Assembly (NCBI RefSeq): GCF_002846335.1
Contig: NZ_PJMQ01000001.1
Location: forward strand, 4,526,001-4,590,000
Origin: Janthinobacterium sp. 61
GTDB lineage: Bacteria; Pseudomonadota; Gammaproteobacteria; Burkholderiales; Burkholderiaceae_D
DNA length: 64,000 nucleotides
Direction: 5' to 3'
The notes beneath the pieces are model-generated. The model saw only the letters and a program-made list of their open reading frames with translations, was not told the DNA's origin and did not search any database. This document shows, piece after piece, positions 26,506 through 37,741 of the stretch (its first letter is position 1; each line of letters starts with the position of its first letter). The position numbers and the translations under genes are program-made.

Positions 26506-27960
26506 TCAGGCGGCGTGCACGCCGTTGCGTCCCTGCTGTTTTGCCTGATACAGCGCGCTGTCGGCGCGTGAAAAGAAAGCTGACTCGCTTTCGTCGGGCC
26601 GGTATTCGGCCACGCCCAGGCTGATCGTCACGGGTAGCTGCGGCTCGGGCAGGCCGAAATCGTGCTCCTCGACGGCGGCGCGCAGGCTTTCCGCCACTTC
26701 CACCGCTTTGGCCAGGCTGCAGTTATTCAGCAGCACCAGGTATTCCTCGCCGCCCCAGCGCGTGATGACATCGCTTTCGCGTACGGTGGCGCGCGCCACG
26801 TCGGCCACGCCACGGATGACCTTGTCGCCCCACAGGTGGCCGTGGGTATCGTTGACGCGCTTGAAAAAATCGATGTCGAACAGGATGGCCGACATCGGTT
26901 GCGCCGTGCGCTTGGACAAGAGCATGGCGCGCTGGAACAGCAATTCCAGCGATTGGCGGTTCAGCAAGCCCGTCAGCGCATCCGTCGAGGCGATGCGTTC
27001 GATGCGGCGCTGGTAGCGGTTCACCGTCAGCAAGGTCAGCACCAGTACCAGCAGGGTCACGCCAAAGCTGATGGCCAGATTCAGGATGAACACGCCCTGC
27101 AGCGACTTGACTTCGTCGCTGACATTCTGCTCGACCACCAGGTACCAGCCCAGTTCGGGAATGAAACGCGAGTTGACGAGGATTTGCGCGTGGCCCAGCT
27201 GGTACGACAGATGCGTCGGTGCGCTCTGGTGGTTGATGATCTGGTCGGCAATGGCGTTTACGCCTGGCAATTTGCGGATGTTGCCGTGACCTTCGCGCAT
27301 GGTCTTGCCCGATAGCACCAGGCTGCCTGCGCCGTCGACAAAATAGATGTTGCGGTGGAAGCGTACCTGGTAGCGGTCGATGATGTGGCTCATGGTGTCC
27401 AGGGTCAGGCCAATGCCGGTGGCGCCGATGAACTGGCCGTTGTAATCGACCACGCGATGGTTGATGAAGATGGTCATGCTGTCACGGTTGGCCATGTCCA
27501 CATCGACATTGGTTTCATAATCGGTGCTGTCCATGGCGCGCACGCGGTAGTACCAGATGTCGCGCGTCGCTTCCGGGCTGACGGATTTCAGGGTGCCTTC
27601 CGCATAATAGTATTTGCTGCTCTTGTCCGAGACGAGAAAGCTGGTGATGGCGCCGTACTTCTTCTTGACTTCGGCCAGGTAGCGCACGATCTGCGCCGGC
27701 TTGCTTTCGCCGGCGAGTATCCAGTCGCGCACGAAGGTGTCGTGCGCCATCAGCGACGAGATGAAGACGGGGCGCAGCATGTCCTTCTGGATTTCGGAAT
27801 AAATATTGTCGCCCGTCAGAGGCAAGGTCTGGTCGGCGATGCCATGCTCGATGGCCTGGCGCGAGGCCAGATAGCTGGCCAGGCTGGTGGCCATGAAGCC
27901 CGCGCCCAGGATCAGGGTCAGGAGGATGAGCAAGCGGTACTTGATCGACAGAAGGCGCAT
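26506..27960 (-). CDS. Membrane diguanylate cyclase with Cache sensor domain
   Basis: A 484-residue sensor enzyme. Transmembrane segments lie at about 8-30 and 282-305; between them is a periplasmic Cache-like domain. The C-terminal GGDEF domain carries the active-site variant GGEEY (RWGGEEYLVLL) and an RxxD inhibitory site (RESD) five residues before it, so it should make cyclic di-GMP from GTP and be product-inhibited. The conserved DIDFFKRVNDTHGH segment is intact. It would oppose the HD-GYP phosphodiesterase at 5753-6904, though the two are not linked. Confidence 0.92.
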   Translation of the reverse strand: MRLLSIKYRLLILLTLILGAGFMATSLASYLASRQAIEHGIADQTLPLTGDNIYSEIQKDMLRPVFISSLMAHDTFVRDWILAGESKPAQIVRYLAEVKKKYGAITSFLVSDKSSKYYYAEGTLKSVSPEATRDIWYYRVRAMDSTDYETNVDVDMANRDSMTIFINHRVVDYNGQFIGATGIGLTLDTMSHIIDRYQVRFHRNIYFVDGAGSLVLSGKTMREGHGNIRKLPGVNAIADQIINHQSAPTHLSYQLGHAQILVNSRFIPELGWYLVVEQNVSDEVKSLQGVFILNLAISFGVTLLVLVLTLLTVNRYQRRIERIASTDALTGLLNRQSLELLFQRAMLLSKRTAQPMSAILFDIDFFKRVNDTHGHLWGDKVIRGVADVARATVRESDVITRWGGEEYLVLLNNCSLAKAVEVAESLRAAVEEHDFGLPEPQLPVTISLGVAEYRPDESESAFFSRADSALYQAKQQGRNGVHAA

Positions 27961-28226
27961 GGAGACGAGGAAGTGGCAGGCGGGAAGGCAATCTTTACGC
28001 TAGCCAAAAGTATGCAGCAGGCCGGGTATTGGCGCAATGATAACTGGCTTTATTGATAATTTACGCTTGTGTATGCAACAAGATAACCACGACTTACCAA
28101 ATAAAAGTGCCGATTTGTCGACAAAGATGCAAATTAGCAATAAGATTTGACGAGGGGAATCATTGCGCACCGCCCCTGTCTTGCCGCCCGTTTTCGGCGC
28201 AGGACATCACGCGCAGGGAGTGTTGT

Positions 28227-28589
28227 ATGTTATTTTTAAAGAGTACGTCTGTCAGCAAGGCCCCCGGCATTTATGAAGTCGACATCGCCGCCAAACCACC
28301 TGGCAAGACCTTTGGCGTTTTTCTCGCCACCGATCCCGATCATCCACCGCATGCCTTGCTGGGACAATTGAAGGCGCTCGGCTACGAGAACACCTATAGT
28401 TCGCCCTACCTGCACAAGGATGCGGGCAAGGTGCTGGACCTGCATTTCCAGAAGGATGGCACGGATATCTTCAAGGGCTGGAAAACCGAAGAATGCACGC
28501 ATAACCTGGCAGCCATCACTGCCCTGTTCGAGGAGCACGGCATCACTATCGCGCCGCGTGTCATGTCGATGGCCGAAGCCTACGCCTGA
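28227..28589 (+). CDS. Unknown protein (120 aa)
   Basis: A 120-residue soluble protein I do not recognise. It has no signal peptide despite the hydrophobic first residues (MLFLKS). The chosen ATG has GGAG seven bases upstream; longer in-frame ATGs upstream run through AT-rich promoter-like DNA. Convergent with the molybdopterin-fold gene, 18 bases apart. Confidence 0.65.
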   Translation: MLFLKSTSVSKAPGIYEVDIAAKPPGKTFGVFLATDPDHPPHALLGQLKALGYENTYSSPYLHKDAGKVLDLHFQKDGTDIFKGWKTEECTHNLAAITALFEEHGITIAPRVMSMAEAYA

Positions 28590-28607
28590 TTGGCGTTGTC
28601 GATAGTT

Positions 28608-29189
28608 TCAACCCACCTCCACGCCGATGTGATACAGCGCCCACGGGCAACTGGCGAAACGCTGGGCCAGGGGCAGCGCCGCCACGGCTGCGATGCGGTC
28701 GGCATCATGGATGGCCCATAGCGGCCCCAGGCCGCCCAGCGCCATCGCCTGCCCGTCCAGGTGGGTGGCGACAATAAAGCGCTGGGCGCGCGCCTGTACC
28801 ACGGTCAGCGCCGCCGCATAGCCATCCACGGCGCGCAGCAGCAGGCGTACATTATCTCCCTCCGGGGCGCCCGCCTCCTTCAGGACATCGACCAGCAGCG
28901 GCCCGCGCAGGGCATGCGCCTTGCCGTCGTATTCCAGGGTGGGGTGGATGGTGCGCGCCGGCAAGTTCGCCAGCGCCGCGAAGTCGAAGGCCCGCGCCCG
29001 TTCAAAACTGATCTTTTGCTTGTGCATCATCTGGTCGCGCACGGCGTCGAAGGGGCCACGGTTGGGCTTGTCTATGCTGCCTGTGATGGTCAGCAGGGCA
29101 GGACCGCGCGGGCCGGCGGGCGCCGACCGGGCGATGGCGGGCAGGGCCGCAGCGGCCATGCCGGCGGCGAGAAACTGGCGTTTGTGCAT
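28608..29189 (-). CDS. Molybdopterin-oxidoreductase-fold exported protein, cofactor cysteine missing
   Basis: A 193-residue exported protein. The N terminus (HKRQFLAAG, then an Ala-rich core) resembles a KR-variant twin-arginine signal. The mature part resembles the sulfite-oxidase-type molybdopterin domain in the RGPLLVDVLKEAGAP and VDGYAAALT segments. The cysteine that ligates molybdenum in active members is not present at the expected place; the only mature cysteine is near the C terminus (FASCPW). It may be a structural or binding protein rather than an enzyme. AGGAGAGG lies just upstream of the start. Confidence 0.72.
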   Translation of the reverse strand: MHKRQFLAAGMAAAALPAIARSAPAGPRGPALLTITGSIDKPNRGPFDAVRDQMMHKQKISFERARAFDFAALANLPARTIHPTLEYDGKAHALRGPLLVDVLKEAGAPEGDNVRLLLRAVDGYAAALTVVQARAQRFIVATHLDGQAMALGGLGPLWAIHDADRIAAVAALPLAQRFASCPWALYHIGVEVG

Positions 29190-29413
29190 GCACCTCTCCT
29201 CTTGACTGAAAAACGCTAATGCTCTTAAGTCTATCTTAAGTTCGCTCAACGGTGCGTATTTTATGGTTATTGTCAGTTTGGAATGTTCACTTACATCTTG
29301 TCACAGTTCTTACGGGATCGAGAAAGACGTAGCTTTTTCCGGCTGTTAATGTGTAGTCATCGCACTTCGCTGAACTGCGAATCCAGGCATGTCAACTAAT
29401 TGAGAGAGAGAAC

Positions 29414-29995
29414 ATGATGAAGAAGAAAATCCTGTTTGCAATGATCGCTTCCGTTACCGCACTGACCGGCATGAGCGCCGCGCACGCCGAAGGCGCCTAT
29501 GTGGGTGCTGGCGTCACGGGCAACCGTTATAACTTCGATATTCCTGGCGCCACCAGCGCTGATAACCACAGCGGCTACAAGGCAGGCGCCAAGATCTTCG
29601 CCGGTTACGATTTCGATAAGACCTGGGCGGTCGAGGGCGGCTATGCCGATTTCGGCAGCAAGGATTACAGCTATGTCACCGGTGCCGGCAACGGTTCCGT
29701 GAAAAGCGACTCGCACGGCTACTACCTGGCCGGCAAGGCCACCATGCCGGTGACCGACAAGGTCGGCGTGTTCGGCAAGCTCGGGGTGGCCAAGGTCAAG
29801 AATAGCTTGAGCGGCACGGGCCTGTCGACCGGCATCAGCGGCAACGACAAGACGGGCGTGTACGCTTCCGTCGGTGCCCAGTACGCGATCAACGAGAAAG
29901 TCTCGCTGACGGCGGAAGTGGAACACTTCGGCAAGAGCGCCGACCAGGGCCGCAAGGCTACGGGCCTCGCTTTAGGCGCACGCTACAACTTCTAA
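29414..29995 (+). CDS. Outer-membrane beta-barrel protein
   Basis: A 193-residue outer-membrane protein of the OmpA/OmpW-like small-barrel type. The signal peptide ends AHA (about residue 25). The mature part alternates polar and aromatic residues in about eight strands (for example YVGAGVTGNRYNF, DYSYVTGAG, YYLAGKAT) and ends in YNF with a terminal Phe, the signal for barrel assembly. ATGATG gives two starts (29414, 29417). A strong intrinsic terminator follows at 30014-30050. Confidence 0.88.
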   Translation: MMKKKILFAMIASVTALTGMSAAHAEGAYVGAGVTGNRYNFDIPGATSADNHSGYKAGAKIFAGYDFDKTWAVEGGYADFGSKDYSYVTGAGNGSVKSDSHGYYLAGKATMPVTDKVGVFGKLGVAKVKNSLSGTGLSTGISGNDKTGVYASVGAQYAINEKVSLTAEVEHFGKSADQGRKATGLALGARYNF

Positions 29996-30013
29996 TGGTT
30001 TAGAAGTTTGCTG

Positions 30014-30050
30014 AAAAAAAAGGCAGTTACCGCGAGGTAACTGCCTTTTT
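30014..30050 (+). terminator. Rho-independent terminator after the barrel gene
   Basis: A 10-bp perfect stem AGGCAGTTAC / GTAACTGCCT (30021-30030 and 30037-30046) with a 6-base loop, preceded by eight A and followed by TTTTT. The flanking A and T runs make it work for both strands, so it may also serve the convergent ettA. Confidence 0.92.
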
Positions 30051-30069
30051 GCATGATCCGACGTGAAAC

Positions 30070-31737
<1,668 letters not shown>

Positions 31738-31834
31738 TAGAAATCTCGGGTGATATACAAAGACGGACAGGATACGGTAAACGCCCGCTTCCGGCCAGCG
31801 CTGCGCGCTGCGAAAACGGACGCCTGGGGCAAGT

Positions 31835-32719
31835 CTAGGCGCTGGCGCGTGCCTTGCGGGTTGTCCACAGCCCTTCGGCCGCGTACAGGGCGAGCGCCGT
31901 CCAGATGACGAGGAAGCCCAGCATGCGCTCGGGCGTGAACGACTCGTGGAAGATCCACACGCCGATCAGCAGCTGGCCCGTGGGGGCGATGTATTGCAGT
32001 AAGCCCAGCACGGCCAGCGGCAGGCGGCGCGCGCCGGCGGCAAACAGCAGCAGGGGAATGGCCGTGATGGGGCCGGACGCCAGCAGCAGGGCGCGCGTGG
32101 CGGACGAGTCAGTATTGACGAAGCCGCTCTGGCCATGCCAGGCCAGCCACAGCATGTAGGCCAGCGCCAGGGGAAACAAAATCAATGTTTCGAATGACAG
32201 GCCTTCCAGCGCGCCGAGCGCGGCCGTCTTGCGCAGCAAGCCATAGCCGCCGAAGCTGGCCGCCAGCAGCAGGGCGATCCACGGCACTTGCCCCGCCTGC
32301 CAAGTCAGCCAGGCCACGCCGCAGGCGGCCAGGCCGATGGCCAGCCACTGCAGGCGGCGCAAGCGCTCGTGCAGCAGCAAAAAGCCCAGCATGACATTGA
32401 TCAGGGGCGTTATAAAGTAGCCGAGGCTGGCGTCGACCACGTGGCCGTTGTTGACGGCCCAGATATAGATGAACCAGTTAGCGGACAGCAAAAACGCACT
32501 GGCGACGAAGCTGGCCACGACCTTCGGCTGCGCTCTCAGGCTGCCTAGCCAGCGCCACTGGCGGCGCACGGTCAGCACGATGCCCAGGAACAACAGTGAC
32601 CAGACCATGCGGTGCGCCAGGATTTCCTGCGGCGCGATTTCATCGATGGCATGGAAATACAGGGGGAACAGGCCCCAGCACAGGAAGGCGAGGGAGGCGT
32701 ACAACATGCCTGGATTCAT
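31835..32719 (-). CDS. rarD: EamA family transporter RarD
   Basis: A 294-residue inner-membrane protein with ten predicted helices. The N terminus (MLYASLAFLCWGLFPLYFHA) and the HRMVWSLLFL segment are typical of RarD. Related EamA proteins export metabolites; the substrate of RarD is not settled. It is divergent from kup across a 238-base gap. Confidence 0.9.
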   Translation of the reverse strand: MNPGMLYASLAFLCWGLFPLYFHAIDEIAPQEILAHRMVWSLLFLGIVLTVRRQWRWLGSLRAQPKVVASFVASAFLLSANWFIYIWAVNNGHVVDASLGYFITPLINVMLGFLLLHERLRRLQWLAIGLAACGVAWLTWQAGQVPWIALLLAASFGGYGLLRKTAALGALEGLSFETLILFPLALAYMLWLAWHGQSGFVNTDSSATRALLLASGPITAIPLLLFAAGARRLPLAVLGLLQYIAPTGQLLIGVWIFHESFTPERMLGFLVIWTALALYAAEGLWTTRKARASA

Positions 32720-32957
32720 GATGGTCTTCGCTGGAGAGTAGACAGTCTGTCATTATGGCTGAAAACATCTGGGGCTGCCCGGCGCCGCTGACGAGGCGTA
32801 GAATGGCAACAAATTAATGGCCGCAAGCCCGCGCAGCAAGGCGGAGCGGCACAAAACCACGACTTTGGGGCAGCTGCAGAACCATGCAAAAATACTCTTG
32901 CTATTTGCTAATACCTATCATATTGTGCGATGCAACAAAACAAAAACGGGTGCAATC

Positions 32958-34835
32958 TTGACGTCGGAACACAAAAAAAGCAGCCTGGTCGGCTTGACAC
33001 TGGCTGCCGTCGGCATCGTTTACGGCGATATTGGCACCAGTCCGCTGTATACCCTGAAGACGGTCTTCGACCCTGCCCACGGCCTGGCGGTCACGCATAA
33101 CAACCTGCTTGGCATCGTCTCGCTGATCTTCTGGGGCCTGACCCTGATCGTCTCGCTCAAGTACGTGACCCTGGTGCTGCGTGCCGACAACCGCGGCGAG
33201 GGCGGCATCATGGCCCTGATGGCACTGGTGCTGTCATCCGTCAGCAAGTCGTCGCGCTGGCATGTGCCGCTGATGGTGATCGGTGTCTTTGGCGCCACCC
33301 TGTTCTATGGCGACAGCGTGATCACGCCCGCCATTTCCGTGCTGTCGGCCATCGAAGGCCTGGAAGTGGCCACGCCCGCCTTCAGCCCGTATGTGGTGTG
33401 GCTGACGATCGCCGTCCTGGTGGCGCTGTATTCGGTGCAGTCGCATGGTACGGCTGGCATCGGCCGCTTCTTCGCGCCCATCATGCTGATATGGTTTGTC
33501 GCGCTCGCCTGCATGGGCGTGGTCAATATCATCAAGTCGCCAGCCATCCTGGCCGCCGTCAATCCCCTGCACGCGGTGGCTTTCCTGCTGGACAATGGCC
33601 GCATCGCCTTCCTGTCGCTGGGCGCCGTAGTGCTGGCACTGACGGGCGCCGAGGCGCTGTACGCCGACATGGGCCACTTCGGCAAGAAGCCGATCCGCAT
33701 GGCCTGGTTCCTGATCGCCTTTCCTGCGCTGGCGCTGAACTACCTGGGCCAGGGCGGGCTGCTGCTGGCGCACCCGGAAGCCATTTCCAATCCGTTCTAC
33801 CAGCAGCTGGGCGCCTGGAGCGTGTACCCGCTGGTGATTTTGTCGACCATGGCCACCGTGATCGCCTCGCAGGCAACCATTTCCGGCACCTTCTCGATGA
33901 CCAAGCAAGCCATCGCGCTGGGCTTTTTGCCGCGCATGCGCGTGCGCCACACGTCGGAAAGCGAAATCGGCCAGATCTACATCCCCGCCGTCAACTGGCT
34001 GCAGCTGGCCGTCGTGCTGATGGCCGTGGTCGGTTTCGGTTCGTCTGAAAAGCTGGCCGCTGCCTACGGCATCGCCGTCACGGCCACCATGCTGGCGACC
34101 ACGATCCTGACCTTCTTCGTCATCCGCTACCGCTGGAAGATGAATTTGCTGCTGTGCTGGGCTGCCACGGGCTTCTTCCTGATCATCGATGTGAACTTGT
34201 TCGCAGCCAGCTCCCTGAAGCTGTTCCACGGCGGCTGGTTCCCGCTGCTGCTGGGCGCCATCCTGTTCACCATCATGCTGACCTGGAAACGGGGCCGCCA
34301 GCTGGTGTTCCAGAACCTGGAAAAACACGCGATCCCGCTCAACGAATTCCTTTCGTCGCTATTCATTGCGCCGCCGCTGCGCGTGCCCGGCACGGCCATC
34401 TTCCTGCGCGGCGAGACGGATGGCGTGCCGCATGCGCTGTTGCATAACTTGCTGCACAACAAGGTGCTGCATGAGCGTGTCATTTTCCTCACCGTCTTCA
34501 TGCATGAAGAGCCGTGGGTGGCGCCGTCCGAGCAGGTGCGCGTGGTGGACCTGGGCCACCAGTGTTTCCAGGTGAACGTGCATTACGGCTTCAAGGATGA
34601 ACCGGACATTCCGGAGGCCCTGGCCCGCTGCGCGGATCAGGGGCTCGATTTCGAAATGATGGAAACGTCGTTCTTCATCGCGCGCCAGACCATCATCTCG
34701 ACGCCGGGTGCCGGCATGATGCCGTGGCGCGAGCACCTGTTCGTCACCATGTCGCGCAATGCACGCACGGCGGCCGATTACTATCAGATCCCGAGCAACC
34801 GGGTGATCGAACTGGGCACGCAAGTGGAAATCTGA
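32958..34835 (+). CDS. kup: Low-affinity potassium transporter Kup
   Basis: A 625-residue H+/K+ symporter with twelve membrane helices and a C-terminal cytoplasmic domain from about 430. The conserved opening GLTLAAVGIVYGDIGTSPLY starts about residue 11 of this model. The DNA has no ATG close to the conserved region; TTG at 32958 (TSEHKKSSL) gives the usual Kup length, whereas the ATG at 32817 adds 47 poorly conserved residues. The start is therefore inferred. An imperfect hairpin lies downstream of the stop. Confidence 0.9.
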   Translation: MTSEHKKSSLVGLTLAAVGIVYGDIGTSPLYTLKTVFDPAHGLAVTHNNLLGIVSLIFWGLTLIVSLKYVTLVLRADNRGEGGIMALMALVLSSVSKSSRWHVPLMVIGVFGATLFYGDSVITPAISVLSAIEGLEVATPAFSPYVVWLTIAVLVALYSVQSHGTAGIGRFFAPIMLIWFVALACMGVVNIIKSPAILAAVNPLHAVAFLLDNGRIAFLSLGAVVLALTGAEALYADMGHFGKKPIRMAWFLIAFPALALNYLGQGGLLLAHPEAISNPFYQQLGAWSVYPLVILSTMATVIASQATISGTFSMTKQAIALGFLPRMRVRHTSESEIGQIYIPAVNWLQLAVVLMAVVGFGSSEKLAAAYGIAVTATMLATTILTFFVIRYRWKMNLLLCWAATGFFLIIDVNLFAASSLKLFHGGWFPLLLGAILFTIMLTWKRGRQLVFQNLEKHAIPLNEFLSSLFIAPPLRVPGTAIFLRGETDGVPHALLHNLLHNKVLHERVIFLTVFMHEEPWVAPSEQVRVVDLGHQCFQVNVHYGFKDEPDIPEALARCADQGLDFEMMETSFFIARQTIISTPGAGMMPWREHLFVTMSRNARTAADYYQIPSNRVIELGTQVEI

Positions 34836-34933
34836 ACAATGTGATAATTGTGTCAATGTTGCATTGGCGCATAAATTTAAGGGCTTGCTTACGTCTGCTT
34901 ACAAATAGGGCGGGCGACTCCTGTTAAACTGCA

Positions 34934-34960
34934 GCCCGTACCGGTCCACACCGTACGGGC
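34934..34960. terminator. GC-rich hairpin after kup
   Basis: A perfect 8-bp stem GCCCGTAC / GTACGGGC around an 11-base loop, 98 bases after kup. It lacks a T run, so termination is only possible; it could equally lie in the 5' leader of the FKBP gene. Confidence 0.35.
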
Positions 34961-34992
34961 CTCAGTCACACACCAATTTTTAAAGGGAAACG

Positions 34993-35454
34993 ATGAAATC
35001 GGTATTTCAATTGATCGCCACGCTCGCTTGCGCCGTGGCCCTGACCGCCTGCGGTGCTGCTGCCAACACCGAGAAGCCAGTCGTGCTCGACCCGAATACG
35101 CAAGTGAAAGAACTGGTCATTACCAATCCGGTGGTCGGCACCGGCACGGCAGCGGCAGCTGGCGATACCCTGACCGTGCTTTACACGGGCTGGCTGTATG
35201 ACGCAAGCAAGCCGGACAACAAGGGCGCGCAGTTCGATGCGACCCAGGCGGGCACCGGATTTACCTTCCCTCTGGGTATCGGCCGGGTCATCCTGGGCTG
35301 GGACCGCGGCCTTGTCGGCATGCAGGTCGGTGGCACGCGCGTGCTGGCTATTCCGTATGACCTGGGCTATGGCAAGGTGGGTAGCCTGCCGAAGATTCCT
35401 GGCTACGCCGGCTTGCTGTTTGAAATTAAGCTTGTCGCCGTGACAAAAAAATAA
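34993..35454 (+). CDS. FKBP-type peptidyl-prolyl isomerase, lipoprotein
   Basis: A 153-residue protein with a lipoprotein signal peptide (lipobox LTAC, Cys20) and a single FKBP domain. The catalytic-site pattern is intact: VLYTGWLYD, FTFPLGIGRVILGWDRGLVGMQVGG and YGKVGSLPKIP. It should act in the periplasm, anchored to a membrane, as a proline isomerase helping protein folding. AAAGGGAAA is seven bases upstream of the start, and a strong terminator follows. Confidence 0.93.
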   Translation: MKSVFQLIATLACAVALTACGAAANTEKPVVLDPNTQVKELVITNPVVGTGTAAAAGDTLTVLYTGWLYDASKPDNKGAQFDATQAGTGFTFPLGIGRVILGWDRGLVGMQVGGTRVLAIPYDLGYGKVGSLPKIPGYAGLLFEIKLVAVTKK

Positions 35455-35478
35455 GCACGTGCAGGGCGCATGGACAAA

Positions 35479-35506
35479 GGGCGATTCCACGGAATCGCCC
35501 TTTTTT
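35479..35506 (+). terminator. Rho-independent terminator after the FKBP gene
   Basis: A perfect stem GGGCGATTC / GAATCGCCC with a CACG loop, followed by six T. It lies 25 bases after the FKBP stop. Confidence 0.92.
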
Positions 35507-35521
35507 GCTTAGGCGGCCCGT

Positions 35522-36199
35522 TTACGCCTCAGGCGGGGCTAGTTCCTGGAAGTAATACGTAGCGCCGCCCAGATCGGCTGGTGCATCATATTGCAGCACC
35601 TGCGTGCGGCGCAGCGCCACGGGGACGCTGAAGGCGGGACCGTCGTAGACGAAGGTGTGAAATTCGCCGTTCTCGCCGCAGGCGTCGACGCCAGGCGGCA
35701 GGTCGGCGAGGAAAGACGCGTCGAACTCGCGCCCACAAAATTCGCGTGGCAGATGCCGGCCATTGATGCAGACGACGATGGCCTTGAAGCCGGCGGCGAG
35801 AAATTCGTCGACCAGCGCGCGCCGTGCTTCGCCCCACAAGGGCAGGTGTGCCTTCAGGCCGGCCGCGGCACAGACTTTTTCTTCCCATTCGCGGTGCGGC
35901 TGCAGGTCGATGTCGCCAAACAGGGCGTGGTCTATGCCCTCGTCCTTCGCCGCGCGCAGCATGGCGATGAATTTCTCCTCGTAGCTGGCCCAGCTGGCGT
36001 GATAGCGCTGCAGGCGCGCCCCCAGGCTGGCCGCCTGCGCTTCGAGCAGCTCCGGCGGCACGCCGTGCGAGCGCGATTTGCGGCCATCTTCATCCATGGC
36101 CGTGATCAGCAGCGGCACGCGCATGCCGGCGTTGCGGGCGCGCCACAGGGCCAGGCAGGAATCCTTGCCGCCGCTCCAGGAAATGAGGGCCGTCGTCAT
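35522..36199 (-). CDS. PP-loop ATPase of the diphthine-ammonia ligase family
   Basis: A 225-residue adenine-nucleotide alpha-hydrolase with the PP-loop SWSGGKDSCLALW at residues 8-20. Conserved later segments are LFGDIDLQPHREWEEKVC and GVDACGENGEFHTFVYDGP, the latter diagnostic of the Dph6/MJ0570 family. Bacteria lack diphthamide, so the substrate in this lineage is unknown. Its start overlaps the upstream GNAT gene by 4 bases. Confidence 0.88.
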   Translation of the reverse strand: MTTALISWSGGKDSCLALWRARNAGMRVPLLITAMDEDGRKSRSHGVPPELLEAQAASLGARLQRYHASWASYEEKFIAMLRAAKDEGIDHALFGDIDLQPHREWEEKVCAAAGLKAHLPLWGEARRALVDEFLAAGFKAIVVCINGRHLPREFCGREFDASFLADLPPGVDACGENGEFHTFVYDGPAFSVPVALRRTQVLQYDAPADLGGATYYFQELAPPEA

Positions 36200-36672
36200 G
36201 CTGCCGCTCCCGGCTGTGCCGCGCGCAGCATGTCGATGTGCTGTATGCCATCTTCGTCGTAGGGGGCGCTGACGATAACAAAACCGAACGACTGGTAGAA
36301 GCGCTCCAGGTACTGCTGCGCACCGATGCGAATGGCGTGGCCAGGGTGCTGGCGTTCGGCGCGCGAGATGCCCTCAAGCAGCAGCTGCTTGCCGGCGCCC
36401 GTGGTGCGCGCTTCGGGCGCCGTCAGCACGCGGCCCAGCGACATTTCCACGTATTTGGCGCCAGGCGCCAGTACGCGCAGATACGCGGCCAGCCGGCGCT
36501 GGCCATTGACCGTTTGCCAGCCCAGCAAGTGCATGGCTTGCTGGTCATGGCCATCGAGGTCCGGGTAAATACATTGTTGTTCGATGACGAACACGCGCTG
36601 GCGCAAGGCCAGCACCTGGTACAAATCGTGGGGGCCGAGTTCGTCGAACGTGTTCCATTGCCAGCTGATCAT
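36196..36672 (-). CDS. GNAT N-acetyltransferase (ElaA-like)
   Basis: A 158-residue GNAT enzyme with the ElaA opening LYQVLALRQRVFVIEQQCIYPDLDGHDQ. The acetyl-CoA-binding region is the GRVLTAPEARTTGAGKQLL segment at about 75-95. The acceptor is unknown. It forms a two-gene unit with the PP-loop ATPase (ATGA overlap). Confidence 0.88.
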   Translation of the reverse strand: MISWQWNTFDELGPHDLYQVLALRQRVFVIEQQCIYPDLDGHDQQAMHLLGWQTVNGQRRLAAYLRVLAPGAKYVEMSLGRVLTAPEARTTGAGKQLLLEGISRAERQHPGHAIRIGAQQYLERFYQSFGFVIVSAPYDEDGIQHIDMLRAAQPGAAA

Positions 36673-36712
36673 GGGTCATCCTTGATTGAGAGTGGCCATG
36701 ATTTTACCGGCT

Positions 36713-37621
36713 TCACGCGGCCGGCGCGGGATAGCGCTGCGCATACCACTGCTTCAGGTGCTCGATGCAGCGCGTCACGCGGGGCGCCACCAGCTGGCGC
36801 GACGGGTAGATGGCAAACAGTGCCAGGCTGGGGCGCTCGACGTCGGGGAACAGCTCGACCAGGGCGCCGCTGGCCAGCTCCTCGCGGCAGATAAAGGTGG
36901 GCAGGATGCCGATGCCCAGGCCGCGCAGGATCAGGCTGCGCATGAACAGCGTGTTGTTGGTGCGTACCCAGTTCGGCACTTCGATATCGCTGTGCGGCCC
37001 CGCATGGCGCAGCGGCCAGCGGCTGCCGAACAGGGCGTGGCTGTAGATGAAGCAGCGCTGGCGCGTCAGGTCCGTGGGTTCCAGCAGGGGGCCGTGGCGT
37101 GCCAGGTAGGCGGGCGCGCAGCAGATGTGCAGGCGGTAATCGTGGATATGGCGCGCCACATAGCTCGAATCGGTGAGCGCCGTGGTCACGCGAAAGCCCA
37201 GGTCGTAGTTGGCGGCCGCCAGGTCCACGTATTCGTCCTTCAGGTCCACGTCCAGGCGCAAGGCAGGCCACTCGGCCATGAAATCGGCCAGCCCCTCGGC
37301 CAGTTCGCCCACGCCCAGAGATAATGGCGCATTGATGCGCAAGCGGCCCGTCACGTGCGCCGTGGAGTGGGCCACCATGTCCTCGGCCTGCGCCAGTTCG
37401 TCGAGCAGCTTGCGGCAGTGCTCAAGGAAGGCGGCGCCCGTTTCCGTCAGGGCCAGCTGGCGCGTGGTGCGCGTCATCAGGCGCCCGCCCAGTTCCTGCT
37501 CCAGCTGGCCGATGCGCCGGCTCACATACGAGGCCGACAGATCCAGTTCGTCGGCCGCGCGGCGAAAGCTGCCCAGCTCGGCCACGCGGCGAAACAGTTG
37601 CATCGCCTGTAATTTATCCAT
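36713..37621 (-). CDS. LysR family transcriptional regulator
   Basis: A 302-residue LysR regulator. The N-terminal winged helix-turn-helix includes FRRAADELDLSASYVSRRIG and is followed by the effector-binding domain. It is divergent from the DJ-1-type gene (120 bases apart), so that gene is the most likely target. The spacing and orientation are the classical LysR arrangement; the inducer is unknown. Confidence 0.92.
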   Translation of the reverse strand: MDKLQAMQLFRRVAELGSFRRAADELDLSASYVSRRIGQLEQELGGRLMTRTTRQLALTETGAAFLEHCRKLLDELAQAEDMVAHSTAHVTGRLRINAPLSLGVGELAEGLADFMAEWPALRLDVDLKDEYVDLAAANYDLGFRVTTALTDSSYVARHIHDYRLHICCAPAYLARHGPLLEPTDLTRQRCFIYSHALFGSRWPLRHAGPHSDIEVPNWVRTNNTLFMRSLILRGLGIGILPTFICREELASGALVELFPDVERPSLALFAIYPSRQLVAPRVTRCIEHLKQWYAQRYPAPAA

Positions 37622-37741
37622 GTTATTCCTATTCGGCGTTTCTATTCAGTCGTATTGCGCATCAGTGCTATGCATTATTCATCATTTTTTTGTATTTTGA
37701 TTCGGAATATGCTGGTGACCTCTCTACAGAAAGGCCACACC

